Shown here: positions 14,449 to 23,242 of the stretch, one piece after another
Numbering within the stretch: position 1 is the stretch's first letter
How the letters are laid out: each line of letters begins with the position of its first letter
NCBI GenBank assembly: GCA_905211345.1
Contig: CAJMAO010000016.1
Coordinates: 1-24,136 of the forward strand
Reading direction: 5' to 3'
From: an uncultured Prevotella sp.
GTDB taxonomy: Bacteria; Bacteroidota; Bacteroidia; Bacteroidales; Bacteroidaceae
Length of the DNA stretch: 24,136 nucleotides
Translations under genes and position numbers: made by a program
The notes under the pieces: model-generated
Told to the model about the DNA's origin: nothing
What the model saw: only the letters and a program-made list of their open reading frames with translations
Databases searched by the model: none

Positions 14449-16278
14449 ATGAAAGAATATATCGTTTCGGCGCGCAAGTACCGTCCGATGTCGTTTGACT
14501 CGGTAGTAGGTCAGGAAGCTCTCACCACGACGTTGAAGAACGCCGTGAAGAGCGGTAAGCTGGCTCACGCCTATTTATTTTGCGGCCCGCGCGGAGTAGG
14601 CAAGACCACCTGCGCGCGTATTTTTGCGAAAGCAATCAACTGTCTGCACCCTACGGCTGACGGGGAGGCGTGCAATGAGTGCGAGAGTTGCAAGGCGTTC
14701 AACGAGCAGCGTTCCTATAACATCTTCGAGCTTGACGCAGCCAGCAACAACTCCGTAGAGAACATAAAGGCCCTGATGGAGCAGACGCGCATACCGCCGC
14801 AGGTGGGCAAATACAAGGTGTTCATCATCGACGAGGTGCACATGCTGTCGACCGCAGCCTTCAACGCTTTCCTGAAAACGCTTGAGGAGCCGCCCGCACA
14901 CGTGGTGTTCATTCTCGCCACGACCGAGAAACACAAGATATTGCCTACCATAATATCGCGTTGCCAGATATATGACTTTGAGCGCATGACCGTGCCCAAT
15001 ATCATAAAGCAGCTCAAGATGGTGGCCGACAACGAGGGAATAACCTACGAGGAGGAAGCGCTCAACGTAATAGCCGAGAAGGCCGACGGCGGAATGAGGG
15101 ACGCGCTCTCCGTGTTCGACCAAGCCGCCAGTTTCTGCCAAGGCAACATCACGTACCAGAAGGTGATAGAGGACCTTAACGTGCTTGACTCCGACAATTA
15201 TTTCAATATCGTTGATTTGTGTTTGGAGAACAAGGCAGCCGACATTATGGCTTTGCTCAACAGCATCATAAACAAGGGCTTTGACGGCAGTCACCTGATA
15301 AGCGGACTGGCCGTACACGTAAGGAACGTGCTTATGGCTAAGGACGAAAAGACCATGCCACTGTTGCAGACGAGCGCAAGGCAGGCCGAACGATATAAGG
15401 AGCAGGCGAAGAAGTGCCCTATAAAATTCTTGTACAACGCCCTGAAGATAATGAACGACTGCGATATAAACTATCGCCAGAGCGGCAACAAACGCCTCTT
15501 GGTCGAGCTTACGCTTATAGAAATGGCGCAGCTTACGCAACCGGATGATGACGGAGCGGCATCGGGGCGTTGCCCTAAGAGATTGAAATCCCTGTTCAAA
15601 AGATTGAAAAGCGCACGGCCGTCGGAGGTTAAGCAGGTGGCCAAGGCCGGGGCGCATGATGTTGATGATAACGTGCGTGGCGAGAACGTCGCCCAGACAG
15701 ATAGTGTAGCGGAACGTGCAGAGGCGGTAAGTAAGTTGTCGCCCGACACGGACGTAAAAGAAACTTCGCCGACACCGGCGCAAGCAGCGCGTCCGGTTTC
15801 GCTAAATGGGCTTAAATTAGGGAAGATTGGTAAGACGTTTGACAATCTGAGACACAAGGGCGAGGAACAGCCTGTGGTGGAGACTGTTGAAGAAGAAAAT
15901 GATGACGGACAGCGTAGCGAGTTTAGTGAAGAACAGCTTGTTACGCAATGGATAGCCATGTGCAACCGTATGCCTCAGCAGATGACGGCCATAGCGGCGA
16001 GGATGAAGAATATTGTGCCGAAAATCACATCGTTTCCAAATGTAGAGGTGGTGGTTGACAACCAGCTGTTGCTTGACAACATCCAGAAGATAAAAGGGCG
16101 CATAGTCAGCACTTTGGCCATAGCTTTGAGAAACAGTGCCATAACGTTGAACTTGCGGCTTGCGAGCCCCGACGAGATAAAGCGCATACCTACTAACCGT
16201 GAACGTTTTGACGAATTGAAGACAAACAATAAGGCGTTTGAGAAGTTGAGTGAATTGTTGGAACTGGAACTAAATTGA
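14449..16278 (+). CDS. dnaX: DNA polymerase III tau/gamma subunit (clamp loader)
   Basis: A 609-residue AAA+ ATPase of the replicative clamp loader, which opens the sliding clamp and couples polymerases at the fork. Visible motifs: the N-terminal family signature YIVSARKYRP, Walker A GPRGVGKT (46-53), zinc ligands C65, C75, C78 and C81, Walker B FIIDEVHM (125-131), TLEEPP and the sensor/arginine-finger SRC (170-172). The three ATPase/clamp-loader domains end near residue 365. A low-complexity, charged linker (~370-500) and a C-terminal domain of ~100 residues (tau-type) follow. I saw no A6G slippery heptamer, so a frameshifted gamma product like that of E. coli is not supported. A -7 promoter box ends only 8 nt before the ATG, implying a very short or absent 5' leader. 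Confidence 0.96.
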   Translation: MKEYIVSARKYRPMSFDSVVGQEALTTTLKNAVKSGKLAHAYLFCGPRGVGKTTCARIFAKAINCLHPTADGEACNECESCKAFNEQRSYNIFELDAASNNSVENIKALMEQTRIPPQVGKYKVFIIDEVHMLSTAAFNAFLKTLEEPPAHVVFILATTEKHKILPTIISRCQIYDFERMTVPNIIKQLKMVADNEGITYEEEALNVIAEKADGGMRDALSVFDQAASFCQGNITYQKVIEDLNVLDSDNYFNIVDLCLENKAADIMALLNSIINKGFDGSHLISGLAVHVRNVLMAKDEKTMPLLQTSARQAERYKEQAKKCPIKFLYNALKIMNDCDINYRQSGNKRLLVELTLIEMAQLTQPDDDGAASGRCPKRLKSLFKRLKSARPSEVKQVAKAGAHDVDDNVRGENVAQTDSVAERAEAVSKLSPDTDVKETSPTPAQAARPVSLNGLKLGKIGKTFDNLRHKGEEQPVVETVEEENDDGQRSEFSEEQLVTQWIAMCNRMPQQMTAIAARMKNIVPKITSFPNVEVVVDNQLLLDNIQKIKGRIVSTLAIALRNSAITLNLRLASPDEIKRIPTNRERFDELKTNNKAFEKLSELLELELN

Positions 16279-16472
16279 GCGGTGGCAGGTTGTAGTTTGG
16301 CTGTTATAGTGTTTTTTACCAATGATGTTATTGGTTGCATTTTGAAACTGTATATCAGTCGTAAATTCTTATTATCCATATTTGCTTCACGACTTTTGGT
16401 TAAAAATGAAGATTAAACTTTCATTATGCTTGTTTTTGCTTGATGAATAGTTTTTTCTTTTTCTATGGTTTT

Positions 16473-16504
16473 CTTGTTGTTTTTATGTAAAAACATTATC
16501 TTTG
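16473..16504 (+). promoter_or_regulatory. ftcD (hut) promoter
   Basis: TATCTTTG at 16497-16504 is a perfect -7 box; CTTG at 16473-16476, 20 bp upstream, is a three-of-four match to the -33 TTTG. The leader to the ftcD ATG would be about 80 nt. Confidence 0.6.
16479..16494. promoter_or_regulatory. Palindrome in the ftcD promoter spacer
   Basis: GTTTTTA-TG-TAAAAAC is a perfect 7-2-7 inverted repeat lying entirely between the -33 and -7 boxes, a position suited to repression of the hut genes. It is AT-rich, so chance is possible. No repressor gene is present in the window. Confidence 0.42.
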
Positions 16505-16520
16505 CATGGTGTAGGGATAG

Positions 16521-16532
16521 TGTCAAATGACA
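16521..16532. promoter_or_regulatory. Palindrome in the early ftcD leader
   Basis: TGTCA-AA-TGACA lies about 10 nt downstream of the predicted transcription start; it could be a second operator half-site pair or a tiny hairpin. Confidence 0.3.
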
Positions 16533-16591
16533 GTTTCTTGATTGATGCCGTTTTGATACACATCTTATAATTTAATATTAGATTTGATGCT

Positions 16592-18310
16592 ATGGCAAAG
16601 ACAAGGCAGATAATAGAGTGCGTGCCGAATTTTAGTGAAGGGCGTGACAAGGGTGTAATCAAACAAATAACCGATATTATAGAGGCTTGTGATGGTGTAC
16701 GTTTGCTTGACGTTGACCCGGGTGAGGCCACCAATCGCACGGTTGTTACTTTTGTAGGCAGTCCTGAGGATGTGGTAGAGGCTGCTTTCAATGCGGTGAA
16801 GAAGGCGGGTGAAGTTATAGATATGCGCCGCCATCACGGTGCTCATCCGCGTATGGGGGCTACCGACGTACTTCCGCTTGTGCCCGTAAGCGGCATAACG
16901 CTGGAGGAGTGTGCGGAGTTGGCGCGCAAGCTGGCGGAGCGTATAGCTACTGATTTAGGCATACCGTGCTACTGTTACGAGGCAGCCGCACAGCGGCCGG
17001 AGCGCAAGAACCTTGCAGTCTGCCGTAAGGGCGAATACGAGGCACTGCCCGAGAGGATGACGGACTCTATCGAGCAGCCCGACTTCGGCGCGCGTCCGTT
17101 CGACGAGGGTGTGGCACGCACAGGATGCACGGCCGTCGGCGCGAGGGATTTTCTTATCGCCGTAAACTTCAATCTGAACACAACCTCTACGCGTCGCGCC
17201 AACGCCATAGCCTTTGACGTGCGTGAGAAAGGCCGTCCTGAGCGCATAGGCAATCCCATAACGGGTGAGATAAAGAGGGACGAAAACGGGATGCCCATAA
17301 TGCGTCCCGGCACACTGAAAGGTACGAAAGCCATCGGATGGTTCATCAAGGAATACGGCATTGCGCAGGTGTCGATGAACATCACCGACATAAACGCCAC
17401 TCCGTTACATGTAGCTTTCGACGAAGTGAGCCGTGCGGCGCAGGCTCGTGGGCTGCGCGTAACCGGAACTGAGATTGTAGGTTTGGTGCCCGAACGCGCC
17501 GTCATAGACGCTGGCAAGTATTTCCTTCGCAAGCAACACCGCTCAATAGGAATACCCAAGGACGATATATTGAATATCGCAATAAAATCGATGGGGCTTG
17601 ATGACTTGCGTCCGTTTGTCCCAAAGGAAAAAATAATCGAGTACATGCTTGACGCAGAGAAAGGTGATTCAGGTAAGCTGACGACACTTACTGTTAAAGA
17701 CTTTGCCGACGAGACGCTTCGAGAGTCGCCTGCTCCCGGTGGTGGTTCGGTGGCCGCTTACATGGGTGCTTTAGGTGCGGCACTGGGCGCAATGGTTGCC
17801 AACCTTTCAGCTCATAAACCCGGATGGGATGACCGATGGGACGAGTTTAGCCGCTGGGCCGACAAGGGTGTTGAGCTTGAAGAAGAACTTTTGCATCTCG
17901 TTGACGAGGACACTGAGGCTTTCAATCGCATTATGGCGGCTTTTGCCATGCCAAAGAACACAGACGAAGACAAGCGCCTGCGCTCGGAAGCGATACAACG
18001 TGCGACACTGTTTGCAGCCCAAGTGCCGTTGGAAACAATGAGAGCATCATTTAAGGTGTTTGAAATCAGCAAGATGATGGCCGAGACAGGTAATCCTAAC
18101 AGTGTCTCCGACGCTGGTGTAGGCGCGCTTGCGGCGCGTGCCGCTGTGCTCGGCGCAGGGTTGAATGTCAAGATAAACGCTTCTTCCTTGAAAGATAAGG
18201 CGCAGGCGGATGCCCTTGTCAACGAGGCAAATCACTTAATGAAAGAGGCGGAAAAGACGGAAAAGGAAATTATGACAATCGTTGAAAAAACAATAAATAA
18301 GGATATATAA
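16592..18310 (+). CDS. ftcD: Bifunctional glutamate formimidoyltransferase / formimidoyl-THF cyclodeaminase
   Basis: A 572-residue cytoplasmic enzyme for the last step of histidine breakdown. The transferase part (~1-330) moves the formimino group from N-formimino-glutamate to tetrahydrofolate; it shows ECVPNFSEGRD and MRRHHGAHPRMGATD, with H82 at the position of the catalytic His of mammalian FTCD. The cyclodeaminase part (~360-570; SPAPGGGSVAAYMGALGAAL) releases ammonia and forms 5,10-methenyl-THF. Both activities are fused as in animals (human FTCD is ~541 residues), whereas many bacteria keep them as two genes or use HutG. It is first in the hut cluster, with its own promoter at 16473-16504 and palindromes nearby. 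hutU starts 2 bp after its stop. The fusion explains the lack of a hutG/hutF in the cluster. Confidence 0.95.
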   Translation: MAKTRQIIECVPNFSEGRDKGVIKQITDIIEACDGVRLLDVDPGEATNRTVVTFVGSPEDVVEAAFNAVKKAGEVIDMRRHHGAHPRMGATDVLPLVPVSGITLEECAELARKLAERIATDLGIPCYCYEAAAQRPERKNLAVCRKGEYEALPERMTDSIEQPDFGARPFDEGVARTGCTAVGARDFLIAVNFNLNTTSTRRANAIAFDVREKGRPERIGNPITGEIKRDENGMPIMRPGTLKGTKAIGWFIKEYGIAQVSMNITDINATPLHVAFDEVSRAAQARGLRVTGTEIVGLVPERAVIDAGKYFLRKQHRSIGIPKDDILNIAIKSMGLDDLRPFVPKEKIIEYMLDAEKGDSGKLTTLTVKDFADETLRESPAPGGGSVAAYMGALGAALGAMVANLSAHKPGWDDRWDEFSRWADKGVELEEELLHLVDEDTEAFNRIMAAFAMPKNTDEDKRLRSEAIQRATLFAAQVPLETMRASFKVFEISKMMAETGNPNSVSDAGVGALAARAAVLGAGLNVKINASSLKDKAQADALVNEANHLMKEAEKTEKEIMTIVEKTINKDI

Positions 18311-18312
18311 TT

Positions 18313-20328
18313 ATGACAAAAGAGGAATTTGCAGCGGACATACGCGCCGGAATACCAGACGTGTTGCCCGAACCGATGCCTTATGACACCGAGATAAACC
18401 ATGCGCCAAAGCGCAAGGACATACTTACGAAGGAGGAGAAGAAGCTGGCGTTGCGTAACGCATTAAGGTATTTCCCAAAGAAATTTCACGCCACGTTGGC
18501 GCCGGAGTTCGCCGAAGAGCTAGAGAAGTACGGTCGCATTTACATGTACCGCTTCCGCCCGAGGTACGAGATGTACGCCCGCCCGATTGACGAATATCCG
18601 CACAAGTCGCTTCAGGCGGCCGCCATCATGCTGATGATACAGAACAACTTGAACCCGGCCGTGGCGCAACATCCGCATGAACTCATCATCTACGGCGGCA
18701 ACGGGGCCATCTTCCAAAACTGGGCGCAGTACCGCCTGACGATGAAATACCTTAGCGAAATGACCGATGAACAGACTCTCGTGATGTATTCCGGCCATCC
18801 GCTCGGCCTCTTCCCGTCACACAAGAACGCTCCGCGCGTGGTCGTTACAAACGGTATGGTAATACCAAACTACTCCAAGCCCGACGACTGGGAGCGCATG
18901 AACGCCCTCGGAGTGAGCCAATACGGACAGATGACTGCCGGTTCTTACATGTACATCGGCCCGCAGGGAATAGTCCACGGAACCACAATCACCGTGATGA
19001 ACGCCGCACGTATGCAACTGAAGAAGCAGCCCGGACGCAAGGATATACATGGTATGCTGTTTGTGTCGTCGGGTCTCGGCGGCATGTCGGGTGCACAGCC
19101 GAAGGCCGGCAACATAGCCGGAGTGGTGAGCGTTGTGGCCGAAATAAATCCGCTTGCAGCTCAGAAACGCTATGACCAGGGCTGGGTTGACGAACTTCAC
19201 ACGAGCCTTGACGAGCTTATTCCTTCCGTCCGCAAGGCCGTAGAAGAGCGCAAGACGGTGTCAATGGCCTACGTTGGCAACGTGGTTGACCTGTGGGAAC
19301 GCCTCGCCGAGGAAGGCATCAAGGTGGATTTGGGTAGCGACCAGACCTCGCTTCACAACCCTTGGGCCGGCGGTTACTATCCGGTTGGCATGACATTGGA
19401 GGAGTCAAAGCGGATGATGGCCGACGACCCGGACGAGTTCCGCAAGCGTGTGCAGGCTTCATTGCGCCGCCAGGTTGCAGCAATCAACAAGCTGACGGAG
19501 CGCGGCATGTACTTCTTCGACTACGGCAACGCCTTCCTTCTCCAGTCTGAACGCGCCGGAGCGGACATCATGGGAGCAGATGGCAAGTTCCGTTATCCGT
19601 CATACGTGCAGGACATCATGGGTCCGATGTTCTTCGACTACGGCTTCGGCCCGTTCCGTTGGGTATGCACTTCGGGCGATCCGAAGGACCTCGAAGCGAC
19701 CGACCGCATAGCTGCCGAGGTGTTGGAGGAAATCAAGAAGACCGCTCCCGACGAGATAATCGGCCAGATGGACGACAACATCCACTGGATAAAAGAGGCC
19801 GGACGCAACCACCTCGTGGTAGGTTCGCAGGCGCGAATACTTTACGCCGACGCCGAGGGACGCACCAAAATCGCCCTCGCTTTCAATGAAGCCATCAAGC
19901 GTGGGGAAATCACCCGTCCCGTTGTTCTTGGTCGCGACCATCATGACGTGTCGGGAACAGACTCGCCGTTCCGCGAGACCAGTAACATATATGACGGCTC
20001 GCAGTTCTGTGCCGACATGGCAGTGCAGAACGTAATCGGCGACTCTTTCCGCGGCGCTACGTGGGTGTCGCTCCACAACGGAGGTGGAGTAGGCTGGGGA
20101 GAGGTCATCAACGGTGGCTTCGGAATGATGATTGACGGCGGCGAAGACAGTGCCCGTCACATTCGCGAGATGCTTTTCTGGGATGTGAACAACGGTATAG
20201 CGCGTCGCAGCTGGGCGCGTAACGAAGGCTCAATGCACAGCATTGTGCGCGAGATGGAGCGCACTCCGGGGCTTAAAGTGACAATGCCAAACCTCGTGGA
20301 GGACGACGTTATAAATGGAATATATTAA
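18313..20328 (+). CDS. hutU: Urocanate hydratase, long animal-type form
   Basis: A 671-residue cytoplasmic, NAD+-dependent urocanase turning urocanate into imidazolonepropionate. Family motifs: YGGNGAIFQNW, SGHPLGLFPSH, QYGQMTAGSYMYIGPQGIVHGT, SSGLGGMSGAQPKA, DQTSLHNPWAGGYYP and RDHHDVSGTDSPFRE. Length is about 110 residues more than the ~557-residue Pseudomonas and Bacillus enzymes and close to animal UROC1 (~676). Segments such as VVGSQARILYAD and LHNGGGVGWGEVINGGFG also resemble the animal branch as I remember it; the classical bacterial FQGLPARIC signature is replaced here. It follows ftcD by 2 bp (same mRNA). A long inverted repeat begins at its stop codon, so hutH is probably partly insulated from it. 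Confidence 0.95.
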   Translation: MTKEEFAADIRAGIPDVLPEPMPYDTEINHAPKRKDILTKEEKKLALRNALRYFPKKFHATLAPEFAEELEKYGRIYMYRFRPRYEMYARPIDEYPHKSLQAAAIMLMIQNNLNPAVAQHPHELIIYGGNGAIFQNWAQYRLTMKYLSEMTDEQTLVMYSGHPLGLFPSHKNAPRVVVTNGMVIPNYSKPDDWERMNALGVSQYGQMTAGSYMYIGPQGIVHGTTITVMNAARMQLKKQPGRKDIHGMLFVSSGLGGMSGAQPKAGNIAGVVSVVAEINPLAAQKRYDQGWVDELHTSLDELIPSVRKAVEERKTVSMAYVGNVVDLWERLAEEGIKVDLGSDQTSLHNPWAGGYYPVGMTLEESKRMMADDPDEFRKRVQASLRRQVAAINKLTERGMYFFDYGNAFLLQSERAGADIMGADGKFRYPSYVQDIMGPMFFDYGFGPFRWVCTSGDPKDLEATDRIAAEVLEEIKKTAPDEIIGQMDDNIHWIKEAGRNHLVVGSQARILYADAEGRTKIALAFNEAIKRGEITRPVVLGRDHHDVSGTDSPFRETSNIYDGSQFCADMAVQNVIGDSFRGATWVSLHNGGGVGWGEVINGGFGMMIDGGEDSARHIREMLFWDVNNGIARRSWARNEGSMHSIVREMERTPGLKVTMPNLVEDDVINGIY

Positions 20329-20424
20329 TTAAGAATTAAGAGTTAAGAATTAAGAAAAATACCATTCATGGATGAAAAAACGGCAAGGCATATTTTCTTA
20401 ATTCTTAACTCTTAATTCTTAATT
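20327..20424. terminator. 32-bp inverted repeat between hutU and hutH
   Basis: The arms 20327-20358 and 20393-20424 are exact reverse complements made of AATTAAG/AGTTAAG units, with a 34-nt loop. The left arm begins inside the hutU stop codon. The T-rich right arm suits termination. It belongs to the same sequence type as the repeat after asnA. Confidence 0.68.
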
Positions 20425-20448
20425 CCACAAATAAAAAACTATTGTATT

Positions 20449-21942
20449 ATGGTTCATCAAATATCAGCCGAGCATCTGACTTTAGAGCGCATTGGCGAAA
20501 TAATCAAAAACGGTTATAAAATCGAGTTGAGCGACGATGCCAAGCAGCGTATTGTACGCTGTCGCGAATACCTTGACAAGAAAATTGCCGAGACAAAGAC
20601 TCCTATTTACGGTGTTACTACGGGGTTTGGTTCGCTCTGCAACGTGTCGATAGGCAAGGACCATCTGGCCCAGTTGCAGATAAACCTGATGATGTCTCAC
20701 GCCTGCGGTACGGGAGACCGCGTGCCCAATGAGATTGTAAAAATAATGATGCTGCTGAAAATCCAGTCGTTAAGCTACGGATATTCAGGCTGCAAGCTCG
20801 ACACGGTAGAGCGTCTTGTTGATTTTTTCAACAACAATGTTTACCCCATTGTTTACATGCAAGGCTCTCTCGGGGCATCGGGCGATCTCGTTCCTTTGGC
20901 CCACATGTGCCTGCCTATTGTCGGATTGGGTGAGGTTGAGTATAAAGGTAAGGTGATGACTGGTGCAGAAGTGCTTAGGAAAAACGGATGGAAACCAATT
21001 CAGCTTGCGTCGAAAGAAGGTCTTGCGCTGCTTAACGGCACGCAGAACATGAGTGCGTTCGCCGTGTGGGCGATACTGAACAGCCAGCGTTTGAGCGACT
21101 GGGCCGATGTGATAGCCGCCATGTCTTTGGACGCTTATTGCGGACTTGTAGAGCCTTTTACTGACGCAGTGCATCAGGTTCGCCCCCACAAAGGGCAGAT
21201 AGAGACGGCGCGACGTATGCGTGAGTTGCTTGAAGGCAGCGAAATCGTGGAAAAACCGAAGTCATACGTGCAAGATCCGTACTCGTTCCGGTGTATTCCG
21301 CAGGTGCATGGAGCCATGAAAGACACGTTGGCTTATGTTAAGTCGGTAATCGATACGGAGATAAACTCGGCAACGGACAACCCCACCGTATGTCCCGACG
21401 ATGATATTATAATCTCGGCTGGTAACTTCCACGGAGAGCCGATAGCGCTGCCGATGGACTTTCTTGCCATCGCCGTGAGTGAGCTTGCAAACATTTCTGA
21501 GCGCAGAATATACAAACTTGTGTCTGGTACGCGCGGTTTGCCGAGCTTCCTTGTGGCCAATCCGGGAGTTAACAGCGGTTTCATGATAACCCAGTACACA
21601 GCAGCGTCGGTGGTAAGCCTTAACAAGAGCCTTTGCACTCCTTCTTCGGTAGACAGTATTCCGTCAAGTCAAGGACAGGAAGACCATGTTAGCATGGGCG
21701 CAAATGCCGCCATTAAATTATATAAGGTGGTGCTCAACACGCAACGTGTGCTCGCCATCGAGTTGTTCAACGCCGCTCAGGCGTTGGAGTTCCGTCGGCC
21801 TTTGAAGTCGTCGCCGGCCATTCATCGCGTGTTTAAAGCTTACCGCGAGACGGTGCCGTTCATTGTGAATGACGAGGTAATGTATCCTTACATTAAACGT
21901 TCAATAGACTTTTTAGAGAATAATGCGCCTGCTTGTAAGTAA
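20449..21942 (+). CDS. hutH: Histidine ammonia-lyase
   Basis: A 497-residue cytoplasmic lyase for the first, committed step: histidine to urocanate plus ammonia. The self-formed MIO electrophile comes from A143-S144-G145 in GSLGASGDLVPLAH, matching ASG 142-144 of the Pseudomonas enzyme. Other family motifs are YGVTTGFGSL (catalytic Tyr54), LLNGTQNM, QDPYSFRCIPQVHGA, DNPTVCPDD and SSQGQEDHVSMGANAA. Length is close to the usual ~500-510. The gene lies 120 bp after hutU, beyond a long inverted repeat, and I see no TAnnTTTG box directly upstream; it therefore depends on read-through or on a promoter I cannot recognise. Its last 20 bp overlap hutI, so these two are coupled. Confidence 0.97.
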   Translation: MVHQISAEHLTLERIGEIIKNGYKIELSDDAKQRIVRCREYLDKKIAETKTPIYGVTTGFGSLCNVSIGKDHLAQLQINLMMSHACGTGDRVPNEIVKIMMLLKIQSLSYGYSGCKLDTVERLVDFFNNNVYPIVYMQGSLGASGDLVPLAHMCLPIVGLGEVEYKGKVMTGAEVLRKNGWKPIQLASKEGLALLNGTQNMSAFAVWAILNSQRLSDWADVIAAMSLDAYCGLVEPFTDAVHQVRPHKGQIETARRMRELLEGSEIVEKPKSYVQDPYSFRCIPQVHGAMKDTLAYVKSVIDTEINSATDNPTVCPDDDIIISAGNFHGEPIALPMDFLAIAVSELANISERRIYKLVSGTRGLPSFLVANPGVNSGFMITQYTAASVVSLNKSLCTPSSVDSIPSSQGQEDHVSMGANAAIKLYKVVLNTQRVLAIELFNAAQALEFRRPLKSSPAIHRVFKAYRETVPFIVNDEVMYPYIKRSIDFLENNAPACK

Positions 21943-23161
21943 TATAAAGACTCTTGCCGGCATCGTCGGCGAGGGCGTTTCGCGCCTGCAAGGAGCAGAG
22001 ATGAAGCGTCTCAGTATGATTGATGACGCTTGGCTGCTTGTAGAAAATGGTAAGATTTCAGCCTTCGGAAGCATGGCAGACATGCCTTCCGGGGGCTTTT
22101 CTGTTGATGGGGAGATCAACGCTCAAGGTGGAACGGTGCTTCCGTCGTGGTGCGATCCGCATACGCACATTGTCTACGCTGGCAGCCGTGAGGGCGAGTT
22201 TGTAGACAAGATAATGGGCCTCAGCTATGCAGAAATAGCCCGTCGTGGCGGTGGAATACTTAATTCGGCCGACCTGTTGCACACCCTTTCGGAGGATGAA
22301 CTTTACCGCCAAGCCTTTTGCCGTGCACAGGAAATAATGCGCAAGGGCACCGGCTGCGTTGAGATAAAGAGTGGCTACGGTCTCAATACGACTGACGAGA
22401 TAAAGATGCTCCGCGTCATCCAACGTCTGAAAGAGAGCCTGCCGATGCGCGTTGTATCGACATTCCTCGGTGCGCACGCCGTCGGGCGGCAGTACGGACA
22501 CGACGAGTACGTGGACGTTATAATAAACGAGATGCTGCCCGAGGTGGGGCGCGAGCGGCTGGCCGACTACGTTGACGTGTTCTGCGACGAAGGTTTCTTC
22601 ACGCCCGAGGACACCGACCGCATACTCGAAGCCGCCGCGCGGTGGGGCTTGAAGCCGAAAATCCATGTCGACGAGCTGGCCGCAACGGGCGGACTTCCCG
22701 TCGCCGTGAAGCACGGTGCGCTGTCGGTAGACCACTTGGAGAACATGCCCGAGAGCGAGTTTGCCATTCTGAAGGACAGCGCGACGATGCCCACCGTGCT
22801 GCCGGGCACGTCGTTCTTCCTCAATATGCCATACGCTCCGGCGCGCAAGATGATAGACGCTGGTCTCGGCGTAGCCGTCGCAAGCGACTACAACCCAGGC
22901 TCTACGCCCTCCGGCGACATGAAGTTCGTCGTCTCGCTGGCCTGCATCAAGATGCGCCTCTTGCCGCAAGAGGCTATCAACGCAGCCACGCTCAACGCCG
23001 CCTACGCCATGGGCTTGAGCGGCGATTACGGCTCAATCACGCCGGGCAAGGCCGCCAACTTCTTCATTACCGAGCCTATCCCGTCGGTCAATTACATACC
23101 TTATGCCTACACGTCGCCTATTATAGATAAGGTGTTCATTAATGGAGCAGAGCTTCATTAA
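21923..23161 (+). CDS. hutI: Imidazolonepropionase
   Basis: A 412-residue amidohydrolase-superfamily metalloenzyme (Zn or Fe) that opens imidazolonepropionate to N-formimino-glutamate, the substrate of FTCD. The barrel motifs are visible: DPHTHIVYAGSRE with metal ligands H80 and H82, IKSGYGLNTTDE, FLGAHAV, KIHVDELAATGG (H248, E251), SVDHLENM (H271) and the catalytic Asp in ASDYNPGS (D322). Length matches the family (~405-415). The ATG at 21923 lies inside the end of hutH (20-bp overlap, other frame); the N-terminus LLVSNIKTLAGI is family-like, so no later start is needed. The stop codon is part of an inverted repeat shared with the convergent membrane-protein gene. Confidence 0.97.
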   Translation: MRLLVSNIKTLAGIVGEGVSRLQGAEMKRLSMIDDAWLLVENGKISAFGSMADMPSGGFSVDGEINAQGGTVLPSWCDPHTHIVYAGSREGEFVDKIMGLSYAEIARRGGGILNSADLLHTLSEDELYRQAFCRAQEIMRKGTGCVEIKSGYGLNTTDEIKMLRVIQRLKESLPMRVVSTFLGAHAVGRQYGHDEYVDVIINEMLPEVGRERLADYVDVFCDEGFFTPEDTDRILEAAARWGLKPKIHVDELAATGGLPVAVKHGALSVDHLENMPESEFAILKDSATMPTVLPGTSFFLNMPYAPARKMIDAGLGVAVASDYNPGSTPSGDMKFVVSLACIKMRLLPQEAINAATLNAAYAMGLSGDYGSITPGKAANFFITEPIPSVNYIPYAYTSPIIDKVFINGAELH

Positions 23162-23242
23162 GTGAAAAACGAAAAGTGAAAAATCCAAATGCTTTCAACA
23201 ATAAAAGGCAAGTGGATTTTTCACTTTTACCTTTTCACTTAA
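23158..23242. terminator. Shared bidirectional terminator of hutI and the membrane-protein gene
   Basis: The arms 23158-23187 and 23213-23242 pair at 27 of 30 positions (three-base internal mismatch) around a 25-nt loop. Units are AAGTGAAAA/TTTTCACTT. Both convergent stop codons (TAA at 23159-23161, TGA at 23237-23235) lie within the arms. Confidence 0.72.

Larger units (their letters stand above)
16279..16591 (+). other. Intergenic region dnaX-ftcD (313 bp)
   Basis: No gene is present. A weak stem, ACCAAT-gatgtt-ATTGGT (16318-16335), after a T-run may mark the dnaX 3' end. The right part holds the ftcD promoter and two palindromes. The rest is AT-rich and shows nothing else that I recognise. 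Confidence 0.55.

Noticed and set aside
14575..15783. A 402-codon open frame on the minus strand inside dnaX
   Set aside because: It lies antisense to a fully recognisable dnaX, has no family motifs and no promoter, and arises from codon bias.
14449..16278. Programmed frameshift in dnaX giving a gamma product
   Set aside because: No run of six A followed by G or similar slippery heptamer was found in the gene.
22058..22969. A 303-codon minus-strand frame over hutI
   Set aside because: hutI is complete with all metal ligands; the opposite frame has no family features.
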